Assembly (NCBI GenBank): GCA_016929465.1 | Contig: JAFGIT010000059.1 | Location: forward strand, 1-5,518 | From: JAFGIT01 sp016929465 [NCBI: Candidatus Coatesbacteria bacterium] | Lineage (GTDB): Bacteria; B130-G9 | Reading direction: 5' to 3' | DNA: 5,518 nt | Shown: piece by piece, positions 1 to 5,518 of the stretch | Layout: every line of letters starts with the position of its first letter | How positions within the stretch are numbered: position 1 is the stretch's first letter | Program-made: the position numbers and the translations under genes | Notes under the pieces: generated by a model | The model's database searches: none | The model's input: only the letters and a program-made list of their open reading frames with translations | Told to the model about the DNA's origin: nothing

Positions 1-88
1 CGCTTCCGCATGGGGCTACCCACGGTATCGCCCTTATCAGGGCGGCGATCAATAGAATGTGAATGCCATCGAAAATTGTGGTGCTCAC
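1..88 (-). CDS. Probable divergent gene, 5' end only; start of a membrane protein of unknown function
   Basis: On the - strand an open frame runs from a GTG at 88-86 to the window edge, giving 29 codons. The product begins MSTTIFDGIHILLIAALIRA and continues IPWVAPCGS. Residues 9-25 are strongly hydrophobic with one Arg, which resembles a first transmembrane segment of a polytopic protein. An in-frame TGA lies seven codons upstream of the GTG, and GTG is the first usual start after it. A weak AGG-containing ribosome site lies a few bases upstream. The opening resembles that of integral-membrane glycosyltransferases, which would fit the glycan genes to the right, but 29 residues cannot establish this. 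Alternatives are + strand frames 2 and 3, which close at 53-55 and 60-62 and could be the tail of an upstream gene. I prefer the - strand because its translation looks like a real protein N-terminus and leaves room for a shared promoter region. Confidence 0.42.
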   Translation of the reverse strand, partial: MSTTIFDGIHILLIAALIRAIPWVAPCGS

Positions 89-130
89 ATTACCTACAAT
101 CTGAGGTCAAACCCCGCCAAAACGACTTAC

Positions 131-159
131 TTGACAATAATCTCAATATCTTCCAGAAT
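131..159 (+). promoter_or_regulatory. Candidate sigma-70 promoter for the sensor kinase
   Basis: A perfect TTGACA -35 hexamer at 131-136 is followed after 17 bp by CAGAAT at 154-159. CAGAAT matches four of six TATAAT positions, including the second A and the last T. A better-looking TATAGT at 160-165 lies 23 bp from the -35 box, which is too far for the usual spacing. Transcription would begin near 166-168 and give a leader of about 80 nt before the GTG at 246. The call rests only on hexamer matches and spacing. Confidence 0.42.
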
Positions 160-175
160 TATAGTACATATTGAG
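142..175. repeat. Inverted repeat around the divergent -10 regions; possible operator
   Basis: CTCAATAT at 142-149 is the exact reverse complement of ATATTGAG at 168-175, with an 18-nt spacer. The arms enclose the candidate -10 elements of both directions. A dimeric DNA-binding regulator could bind here. The left arm lies within the -35/-10 spacer of the kinase promoter and the right arm begins at about its transcription start. The spacer is long for a compact operator, and an 8-bp match in AT-rich DNA could occur by chance. Confidence 0.35.
158..163 (-). promoter_or_regulatory. Candidate -10 box for the divergent left-edge gene
   Basis: The - strand reads a perfect TATAAT across 163-158, about 70 bp upstream of the putative GTG at 88. 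No recognisable -35 hexamer lies 16-18 bp further upstream, and there is no extended -10 TG. If used, it would depend on an activator or another upstream element. It overlaps the -10 region proposed for the kinase, so the two promoters would compete for polymerase. Confidence 0.28.
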
Positions 176-230
176 TAAGCGGGTGCGCGCGCTCACGCAT
201 CCGAATCCATAAGCCATAGAGACTCTGGCT

Positions 231-235
231 GGAGA
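231..235 (+). promoter_or_regulatory. Ribosome binding site supporting the GTG start of the kinase
   Basis: GGAGA lies 10 nt before the GTG at 246. The codon just before this GTG, at 243-245, is an in-frame TGA, so no longer product is possible. A second GTG at codon 5 (258-260) would put the site 22 nt away and is less likely. Confidence 0.6.
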
Positions 236-245
236 ATACGTCTGA

Positions 246-3200
246 GTGGATCATGTAGTGCGCGGAGTCTATAGATTCGTCACAAGCATTCTGAGGCGCT
301 GCGACCAAAGGCCGTTGAAAGCTCCTTCCTGCAAGCTGCTTCTCATTCTTGTCATTCTGAGCTTCCTTCCCGCAAATTTATCTCTTGCCCTCGATGGAGA
401 ATCCAAGAGAGTCCTTCTCCTTAACTCCTACCACAAAGGATATGCCTGGTCGGACAACATCGTAAGTGGGGTAGATTCAGTCTTCCTCCAGCATGGTCAT
501 GTCGATCTGCACGTCGAATACATGGACACCAAGCAGCACTTCAGTCAGTTCTATCTCGAGCAGCTGAAGGGCATATATGTCGAGAAGTACGGCAGATCGA
601 GGTTCGACGCGATAATAGTCTCCGATGACAACGCGTTCAATTTCCTTCTAGCCAACAGGGAAGACTTATTCCCGGGTGTCCCGGCCGTTTTCTGCGGCAT
701 CAATGATTTCGATGAGTCAAGGATCGCTGGTCATTACGAGATCACCGGCGTAAATGAAGCGCCGGATTTCAAGGGTACTCTCGAGGTCTCCCTGCGACTA
801 CGACCGAAAACGGGTCGAGTTATTCTCGTAAGCGATCAGACAACGACCGGCAAGATACACCTCGGCATGTTTCTTGAGGCGACGAAGTATTTTAATTCGA
901 CGGTGGAATTCGAAATCCTCGATAGCTGCACAATGTCCGAATTACGGGATGAACTTGAAACCCTTGACCAAAGCAGCATAGTCATTCTGCTCTCCTATGC
1001 AAGGGAGCCCACCGGCCAGACCATTGGAGTCTGGGACAGCACGAAGCTGATAGTCGGGCATAGTGATGTCCCCGTCTTCACCTGCTGGGATTTTCTCGTC
1101 ATCAATGGGATTCTGGGCGGAAAAGTCGTGAGCGGATTCGAGCAGGGCAGGGCTGCCGCCGAGATAGTGGAGCGGATCCTCGGCGGTACGTCGGCCGGGG
1201 ATATCCCGATCATCCGCGAAAGCCCGAACGTCTATATGTTCGATTACGAAGCAATGAGCCGCTTCGGCATTGATGAGTCCGACCTACCTTCCGGAAGCGT
1301 AATACTCAATAAGCCGACCTCCTTCTATTCCAGATATTGGCTGAGCTTGTGGATAGCAGCAATTTTCATGCTTCTTCAGTCGGTGTCAATAGCCTGGCTT
1401 CTCTACAGCGGGCGTCAGAGAAGATCTACCCGGAGGTTGATCGAGAACCATGCAGAATTCCTCCGCGCCCTGATAGATACTATCCCCAGCCCATTTTTCT
1501 ATAAGGACCTTCAGGGGAAGTATTTGGGCTGCAACAGATTATTCTCACAGTTCATACTGGGCCGAGAAGAGAAAGATTTCATTGGTTTGACCGTCCGCGA
1601 CCTCCCAGAGATCATCCCGTCTGAGCTCGCAGAGTCTTATGAAGAGCGGGACAGGGAGCTGTTCGAGAAGAAGACCTTACTCACCTATGAGTCAATTGCG
1701 CAATGCGCCGATGGCGAAAGGCGAGAATTTATCGTCAGCAAGGCTCTCTTCAGAGATACGTCCGGCAATCCTGGCGGCATAGTGGGCATTATGACCGACC
1801 TATCTGACCTTCGAAGCGCTGAATCCGCTCTGAGAGAAAGCGAGCAGCGATTCAGGGACATCTCCGACAACGCGATGGAGTGGATTTGGGAGGTCAATTC
1901 GGGTGGGATATACACTTATTCAAGTCCGGTTGTAGAGAAAATACTTGGCTTTTCACCTGATGAGATTCTGGGGAAGCATTTTTCCGATTTCTTTCTGCCA
2001 GAGGACCGTGAAGAATTGAAAAAGGCGGCACAGCGGGTATTCGGTAGAAAGGAGAGCTTCCGCGAGTTTCTGAACATGAATGTCCATAAGAGTGGCGAGA
2101 GAGTCTTGCTCTCGACAAGCGGCGTTCCGATACTCGATGAAGCTGGGGAGTTGTTGGGCTATAGAGGTGCGGACATCGATGTCACCGAACGCATAAGAGC
2201 CAGCGAGTCGCTACGTATCCAGAGAGACCTCGGGATAGAATTGGGCAAGACGACGAGCATACGGGAGTCACTGGAAAGACTCCTCGAGGCTGCTCTGAAA
2301 TTGGAGGGCATCGATGCCGGTGGCATATACATCGCTAATGAAGCCGCTACGGGGCTCAAGATGGTCTGCCACAGGGCTATATCCGATGATTATGTGGCTG
2401 CGGTTCTGAATATAGGATCAGGTGATGATCTTGCGAAGCTGGCAAGAGGAGGAACGGCAATATTTGGGTCGCCAATGGAGGTGGCTCCCGACCTGATCGA
2501 GGCAGTTCGAAAGGAGGGCTTCTATTCAGTCGGGGCAGTGCCTATTCATCATGAGGGTCGTATCTTCGGTCTGTTCTGTATCGGCTCTCACTCCCTATTC
2601 GGAGTCCCGGAAAGCAGTCAGGATGCGTTAGAGACAATCGCAGCTCACACAGGGGACGTTGTGGCTCGGTTGAAGGTTGAAGAAGCGCTTCGCCAAAGCG
2701 AAGATAAATACAGGTGTATCTTCAACATGGTGACAATTGGTCTCGTAATCTATGATCTCGATGGGAAGATCGTCTCCGCGAATCCCGCCGCCTGCCAGAT
2801 GTATGGCTACTCACTCGAGGAGATCACCTGCCTTACCGGCAAAGACGTCGTTCATCCAGACTACTGGTATCTCCTCGAAGGAGGCCTTGCCGGGTCGGAT
2901 GGAACGAACAAATTCGCAACGAAGGAATCCGTTGATGTGCGCAAGGATGGGACCACTTTCGAGGTCGAGATCTCGGGCTCGTCCTTCTATCTGGACGGAA
3001 GGACTCACTTGCTTGCCGTTATAAAGGACATCACTGAGAGAAAACTGGCGGAACAGGAGAAGCGGAAATTCGAGACACGGCTCCAGCAGGCGCAGAAGCT
3101 CGAAAGCCTGGGTGTTCTCGCCGGTGGGATCGCCCATGACTTCAATAACCTGCTGACAGCCATCCTCGGAAATGCTGACCTCGCGCTTGCGGAAATATCG

Positions 3201-4220
3201 CCCGTCTCACCAGCCAGAGATAGCCTAGAGACAATCGAGAAGACATCCCGAAGAGCTGCGGAGCTCTGCAAGCAAATGCTTGCCTATTCCGGCAAGGGCC
3301 GATTTTTGATCAAGTTTTTGAACCTATCTGAGGTCGTCGAGGAGATGGCGCATCTTCTGGAGGTCTCTGTCTCGAAGAAAGCGTTGCTGAGATACAACTT
3401 CGCGGAGAATCTGCCCTCCATCAAGGCCGATCCCACCCAGATTCGTCAGGTGATCATGAACCTGATCACGAACGCTTCAGAGGCTATTGGCAAGAGGAGC
3501 GGCGTGATCTCCATAACGACCGGTGTTGTCGAGTGCGACAGGGATTACCTCAGAAGCAGCTTCCTCGATGAGGAGCTTCCCGAGGGGCTCTACGTATCAC
3601 TGGAAGTATCCGACACCGGCTGCGGAATGGATGCTGAGACGGCGAATAAGATATTCGATCCGTTCTTCACAACCAAGTTCACTGGACGTGGATTGGGCTT
3701 AGCAGCCGTTCTAGGGATCGTCAGAGGACATTCTGGTGCGATAAAAGTCTATAGCGAATCAGGAAAGGGCACGACCTTCAAAGTTCTATTTCCCGCAGCA
3801 GCTCAGGCGGCGGAAGCAACTACGGAATCCACCAGCGAAGTTGCCAACTGGAGGGGAGAGGGCGTGGTTCTCCTCGCGGAGGATGAGGAATCCGTCCGGG
3901 TCACCGGGAAAAATATGCTCCAAAAGGCTGGATTCAAGGTCCTGGCCGCAGCAAATGGTGAAGAGGCAATCAAGATATTCCGCGAGCACTCTCAGCAGAT
4001 CGTCTGCGTACTGCTCGATCTGACAATGCCGCGCAAGGGAGGCGACGAGGTATTCCGAGAGCTGCGCCGGATACGACATGACGTCCGTGTAATCATGATG
4101 AGCGGGTATAATGAGCAGGATGTCACCAATCGGTTCGCCGGCAAAGACCTCGCAGGATTCATCCAGAAGCCCTACAGATACGTTGACCTAGTGACAGAAT
4201 TGAGGAAGACTCTGGGCTGA
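246..4220 (+). CDS. Hybrid sensor histidine kinase with periplasmic ABC-type substrate-binding sensor, PAS-PAS-GAF-PAS, HisKA, HATPase and C-terminal receiver
   Basis: This is an inner-membrane hybrid sensor kinase of 1324 residues that should autophosphorylate and pass phosphate to its own receiver. A basic N-terminus precedes a hydrophobic segment at about 31-48 (signal anchor). Residues 54-335 form a periplasmic domain resembling PF04392, with LLLNSYHKGYAWSD near its start. A membrane segment spans about 366-387. PAS domains lie at about 401-525 and 528-652, a GAF domain at about 670-810, and a third PAS at 815-935 ending in DITERK. The dimerisation/phosphoacceptor helix has GGIAHDFNNLL with His964. 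ATP-binding motifs are the N box (Asn1072, Asn1076), DTGCGM (1123-1128), DPFFTTK (1138-1144), GRGLGL (1147-1152) and GKGTTF (1173-1178). The receiver has Glu1212/Asp1213, phosphoacceptor Asp1258, Ser1286 and Lys1308-Pro. All catalytic residues appear intact. The gene ends in tandem stops, TGA TAG. No HPt domain, DNA-binding output or neighbouring regulator is visible. The ligand is unknown; a small organic solute is an inference from the sensor fold. Confidence 0.95.
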   Translation: MDHVVRGVYRFVTSILRRCDQRPLKAPSCKLLLILVILSFLPANLSLALDGESKRVLLLNSYHKGYAWSDNIVSGVDSVFLQHGHVDLHVEYMDTKQHFSQFYLEQLKGIYVEKYGRSRFDAIIVSDDNAFNFLLANREDLFPGVPAVFCGINDFDESRIAGHYEITGVNEAPDFKGTLEVSLRLRPKTGRVILVSDQTTTGKIHLGMFLEATKYFNSTVEFEILDSCTMSELRDELETLDQSSIVILLSYAREPTGQTIGVWDSTKLIVGHSDVPVFTCWDFLVINGILGGKVVSGFEQGRAAAEIVERILGGTSAGDIPIIRESPNVYMFDYEAMSRFGIDESDLPSGSVILNKPTSFYSRYWLSLWIAAIFMLLQSVSIAWLLYSGRQRRSTRRLIENHAEFLRALIDTIPSPFFYKDLQGKYLGCNRLFSQFILGREEKDFIGLTVRDLPEIIPSELAESYEERDRELFEKKTLLTYESIAQCADGERREFIVSKALFRDTSGNPGGIVGIMTDLSDLRSAESALRESEQRFRDISDNAMEWIWEVNSGGIYTYSSPVVEKILGFSPDEILGKHFSDFFLPEDREELKKAAQRVFGRKESFREFLNMNVHKSGERVLLSTSGVPILDEAGELLGYRGADIDVTERIRASESLRIQRDLGIELGKTTSIRESLERLLEAALKLEGIDAGGIYIANEAATGLKMVCHRAISDDYVAAVLNIGSGDDLAKLARGGTAIFGSPMEVAPDLIEAVRKEGFYSVGAVPIHHEGRIFGLFCIGSHSLFGVPESSQDALETIAAHTGDVVARLKVEEALRQSEDKYRCIFNMVTIGLVIYDLDGKIVSANPAACQMYGYSLEEITCLTGKDVVHPDYWYLLEGGLAGSDGTNKFATKESVDVRKDGTTFEVEISGSSFYLDGRTHLLAVIKDITERKLAEQEKRKFETRLQQAQKLESLGVLAGGIAHDFNNLLTAILGNADLALAEISPVSPARDSLETIEKTSRRAAELCKQMLAYSGKGRFLIKFLNLSEVVEEMAHLLEVSVSKKALLRYNFAENLPSIKADPTQIRQVIMNLITNASEAIGKRSGVISITTGVVECDRDYLRSSFLDEELPEGLYVSLEVSDTGCGMDAETANKIFDPFFTTKFTGRGLGLAAVLGIVRGHSGAIKVYSESGKGTTFKVLFPAAAQAAEATTESTSEVANWRGEGVVLLAEDEESVRVTGKNMLQKAGFKVLAAANGEEAIKIFREHSQQIVCVLLDLTMPRKGGDEVFRELRRIRHDVRVIMMSGYNEQDVTNRFAGKDLAGFIQKPYRYVDLVTELRKTLG

Positions 4221-4237
4221 TAGGGCATCGGTTGCAG

Positions 4238-4375
4238 ATGAACCGGCGCTCTGGGGTAATGGTTTCATACACATCGCTACAGGACCGACCGAAGGCAATG
4301 AACGGAAATCGCTCTCTAAGACATCCAGTAGGCCTTGTTAGAAGGTATCTCAGGGAATCCGGGTTGCCCCGGTGA
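4238..4375 (+). CDS. Possible 45-codon leader ORF overlapping the glycosyltransferase start
   Basis: An ATG at 4238 opens a 45-codon frame in the gap after the kinase. Its TGA at 4373-4375 overlaps the GTG start of the next gene (GTGA). The product is Arg-rich and ends RRYLRESGLPR; I recognise no family. Internal ATGs at 4259 and 4298 could also serve as starts. None has a well-placed Shine-Dalgarno sequence, which is the main argument against translation. In favour is the exact stop/start overlap and the weak ribosome site of the downstream gene, which together would suit translational coupling. It may equally be chance, since 45 codons is short. No conservation evidence is available here. 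Confidence 0.25.
   Translation: MNRRSGVMVSYTSLQDRPKAMNGNRSLRHPVGLVRRYLRESGLPR
4359..4372 (+). promoter_or_regulatory. Small GC hairpin covering the first base of the glycosyltransferase start codon
   Basis: CCGGG at 4359-4363 pairs with CCCGG at 4368-4372 around the loop TTGC. The 3' arm includes the first base of the GTG start. In mRNA this could limit initiation until ribosomes translating the upstream short ORF open it. There is no following T-run, so it is not an intrinsic terminator. The stem has only 5 bp and its role is inferred. Confidence 0.3.
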
Positions 4376-5301
4376 AGTCGTCGAAGCCTCCAGTATCCAT
4401 CATCATCCCAGTCAGGAACGGGGAAAGCACGATATCGCAGTGTGTCGAGGCTCTCCTCTCGCTCGACTACCCTAAGAGGCTGAGGCAGATCATCGTCGTG
4501 GACAATAACTCCACCGACAACACGCCAGACATAATGCAGCAATACGAAGGGATCGACTACGTCTTCGAGCCCACGCCCGGAGCATACCAGGCGAGAAATA
4601 CGGGCGCGAAGTTCGCGGAGCACGACCTGCTGGCGTTCACTGACGCCGACTGCATCCCTCATTCAGACTGGCTCTCGCGCCTCGTTCAACCTCATGTCTC
4701 CCCTCAACCGCCAACTGCCAACTGCCAACTGCCAACCGATATCATAGGCGGCAAAGTCATAGCCGCCCCGGCGTCGAACCAGGTCGAGAAATACATCGAC
4801 CATCGGAAGGTGCTGGACCAGGAGAAGATGTTTCAGAGCGGCGAATTCTCGCTCCCATTCTTCGTGACCGCTAATTGCCTGGTGAGGCGAGACATATTTG
4901 AGGAACTCGGCGGATTTGACACCTACTACAAAATCGCTGGAGATGCCGACCTCTGCTGGCGAGCCCAGCAAGCTGGTTTCGATCTCACTTATTGCCCTGA
5001 GGCCGTTGTCGTCCACAAGCACAGGTCGAACCTGTTGGGGCTATATTCACAGTCATTCGAGTATGGATTCGGTCGGGCTTCCTTGTTCAAAAAACATGGC
5101 AGGAGGTTCGGGGCGAGATTTCGGCTCGATTGGAAGGAGCACGTATTTCTCTTAGAGAGCATTCTCAAGAGTTTTCTTGCCCCGATTTCTGGCAAGCCCA
5201 AATTCGAGTCGTTGCTCCCGGTCTTTGACACGATATCCTTCTCAGCGCTGACGCTCGGAAAGATTTACGGGAGTCTCAAGCGGAGGACCCTGGTGCTATG
5301 A
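4372..5301 (+). CDS. Family 2 glycosyltransferase (GT-A fold)
   Basis: This 309-residue protein should transfer a sugar from a nucleotide-sugar donor, probably on the cytoplasmic side of the membrane during polysaccharide or glycan assembly. The family 2 motifs are in order: VSIIIPVRNGE (8-18), VDNNSTD (43-49), the metal-binding DAD at 91-93, IIGGK (124-128), TANCLVRRDIFEELGGFD (166-183) and GDADLCWR (190-197), which carries the candidate catalytic acidic residues. HKHR follows at 215-218. No clear transmembrane segment is present, so membrane association would be peripheral. The GTG at 4372 is the only start after an in-frame TAG at 4339-4341, and any ribosome site is weak. The 3' end overlaps the next glycosyltransferase by ATGA, so the two are almost certainly co-transcribed. 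Oddly, residues 112-122, between the DAD strand and IIGGK, are encoded by a 7-bp tandem repeat and look like extra loop sequence. Donor and acceptor cannot be predicted. Confidence 0.92.
   Translation: MKSSKPPVSIIIPVRNGESTISQCVEALLSLDYPKRLRQIIVVDNNSTDNTPDIMQQYEGIDYVFEPTPGAYQARNTGAKFAEHDLLAFTDADCIPHSDWLSRLVQPHVSPQPPTANCQLPTDIIGGKVIAAPASNQVEKYIDHRKVLDQEKMFQSGEFSLPFFVTANCLVRRDIFEELGGFDTYYKIAGDADLCWRAQQAGFDLTYCPEAVVVHKHRSNLLGLYSQSFEYGFGRASLFKKHGRRFGARFRLDWKEHVFLLESILKSFLAPISGKPKFESLLPVFDTISFSALTLGKIYGSLKRRTLVL
4704..4738 (+). repeat. Heptanucleotide tandem repeat (CCAACTG) inside the glycosyltransferase gene
   Basis: Three perfect CCAACTG units at 4711-4731 are flanked by one degenerate unit on each side, TCAACCG at 4704-4710 and CCAACCG at 4732-4738. 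That makes five heptamers in 35 bp. Three perfect units equal 21 bp, so one full period reads as seven residues (PTANCQL) and the frame is kept. Gain or loss of a single unit would shift the frame. Short heptameric repeats are known to be dispersed in some bacterial genomes, for example the STRR families of cyanobacteria. Membership of any such family is not shown here. Confidence 0.9.
5282..5287 (+). promoter_or_regulatory. Strong ribosome binding site for the second glycosyltransferase
   Basis: GGAGGA lies inside the last codons of the preceding gene, 10 nt before the ATG at 5298 and 13 nt before the ATG at 5301. The spacing favours 5298. It contrasts with the poor site in front of the first glycosyltransferase. 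Confidence 0.65.
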
Positions 5302-5518
5302 TGGGACGGACCGATCATCTCAGAGTTGTGGCCGCGATTCCCTGCTACAATGGGGCGGAGACCATCTGCAATTGCATCGGATCTCTCCAGGTTCAGACGC
5401 GGCCCCCTGACGAGATTCTCGTCGTGGACGACGGCTCGACCGACGGCAGCGCCGTCCTGGCAGCGTATGCCGGCGCCACCGTAATCTCGCCTGGCCGCAA
5501 TGTCGGCTTATCGGCAGC
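5298..5518 (+). CDS. Family 2 glycosyltransferase, N-terminal part (cut by window end)
   Basis: The first 73 residues show the nucleotide-binding half of a GT-A family 2 glycosyltransferase: VAAIPCYNGAETI (11-23), the donor-binding VVDDGSTDGS (42-51) and a GRNVGLSA segment at 66-73, just before the usual acceptor/DxD region. The frame is open to the edge, so the catalytic part lies outside. The ATG at 5298 overlaps the TGA of the upstream gene as ATGA and is served by GGAGGA. A second ATG follows directly at 5301. The protein differs from its upstream neighbour in motif wording (PCYNGAET against PVRNGEST, VDDGSTD against VDNNSTD). The two are therefore distinct enzymes and not a recent duplication, and they probably add successive sugars to one glycan. 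This is an inference. Confidence 0.88.
   Translation, partial: MMGRTDHLRVVAAIPCYNGAETICNCIGSLQVQTRPPDEILVVDDGSTDGSAVLAAYAGATVISPGRNVGLSA

Noticed and set aside
29-44. Perfect hairpin CGCCCT-TATC-AGGGCG as a terminator of an upstream + strand gene
   Set aside because: No T-run follows the stem, and the stretch probably lies in the coding sequence of the divergent gene. An alternative pairing (27-32 with 44-49) is equally possible.
1-174. + strand frame 1, open from the edge to a TGA at 172-174
   Set aside because: The translation has mixed composition with clustered Cys/His/Arg and no protein-like pattern. It also runs through the AT-rich promoter-like region.
2752-3271. Open frames on both strands of 88-108 codons within the kinase
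   Set aside because: They lie inside the PAS3/HisKA coding region, which has intact motifs. Their translations are low in hydrophobic pattern and rich in Ser/Arg/Pro, as expected of shadow frames.
3684-3701. Arg in place of Thr in the kinase G2 motif (GRGLGL) as a possible defect
   Set aside because: From family knowledge, GRGLGLAAVLGIVRGH-type motifs are usual in this class of PAS-containing hybrid kinases, so the enzyme is probably active.
4221-4371. Intrinsic terminator or promoter between the kinase and the first glycosyltransferase
   Set aside because: I saw no stem followed by a T-run and no paired -35/-10 hexamers with good spacing, so neither was called.
4159-4662. A 167-codon open frame on the - strand
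   Set aside because: It lies mostly antisense to the glycosyltransferase, whose motifs are clear. Its translation is Arg-rich with no family resemblance and looks like a mirror of the real codons.

Overview
The window comes from a bacterial chromosome of moderate GC content. One large signalling gene is followed by two glycosyltransferase genes, all on the + strand. The kinase carries a periplasmic domain of the ABC substrate-binding type (PF04392-like), several PAS domains, a GAF domain and a C-terminal receiver. From family knowledge, this layout is frequent in Deltaproteobacteria-like and other environmental Gram-negative or candidate-phylum genomes. The sequence does not fix the taxon. 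GTG starts are used for the kinase, for the first glycosyltransferase and probably for a divergent gene at the left edge.

Layout. Positions 1-88 probably hold the first 29 codons of a gene on the - strand that begins with a hydrophobic segment. Positions 89-245 are an AT-rich divergent intergenic region. It holds a consensus TTGACA -35 box pointing toward the kinase, a perfect TATAAT on the opposite strand, and an 8-bp inverted repeat enclosing both -10 regions. Positions 246-4220 encode a 1324-residue hybrid sensor histidine kinase. Its order is membrane segment, periplasmic sensor, membrane segment, PAS, PAS, GAF, PAS, HisKA, HATPase, REC. Positions 4221-4371 are a 151-bp gap with no convincing terminator or promoter. 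It may hold a 45-codon reading frame whose stop overlaps the next start. Positions 4372-5301 encode a complete family 2 glycosyltransferase with a heptanucleotide tandem repeat inside the coding sequence. Positions 5298-5518 are the start of a second family 2 glycosyltransferase, overlapping the first by ATGA and cut by the window end.

How the parts may work together. The two glycosyltransferases form a tightly packed operon, probably part of a surface polysaccharide or glycan cluster. The kinase has no adjacent stand-alone response regulator or DNA-binding output, so its control of the glycan genes is only suggested by proximity. Every complete gene belongs to a well-known family. The less ordinary observations are the in-gene 7-bp repeat, the stop/start overlap with a hairpin at the first glycosyltransferase start, and the compact divergent regulatory region. 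I did not find evidence for a wholly new system.
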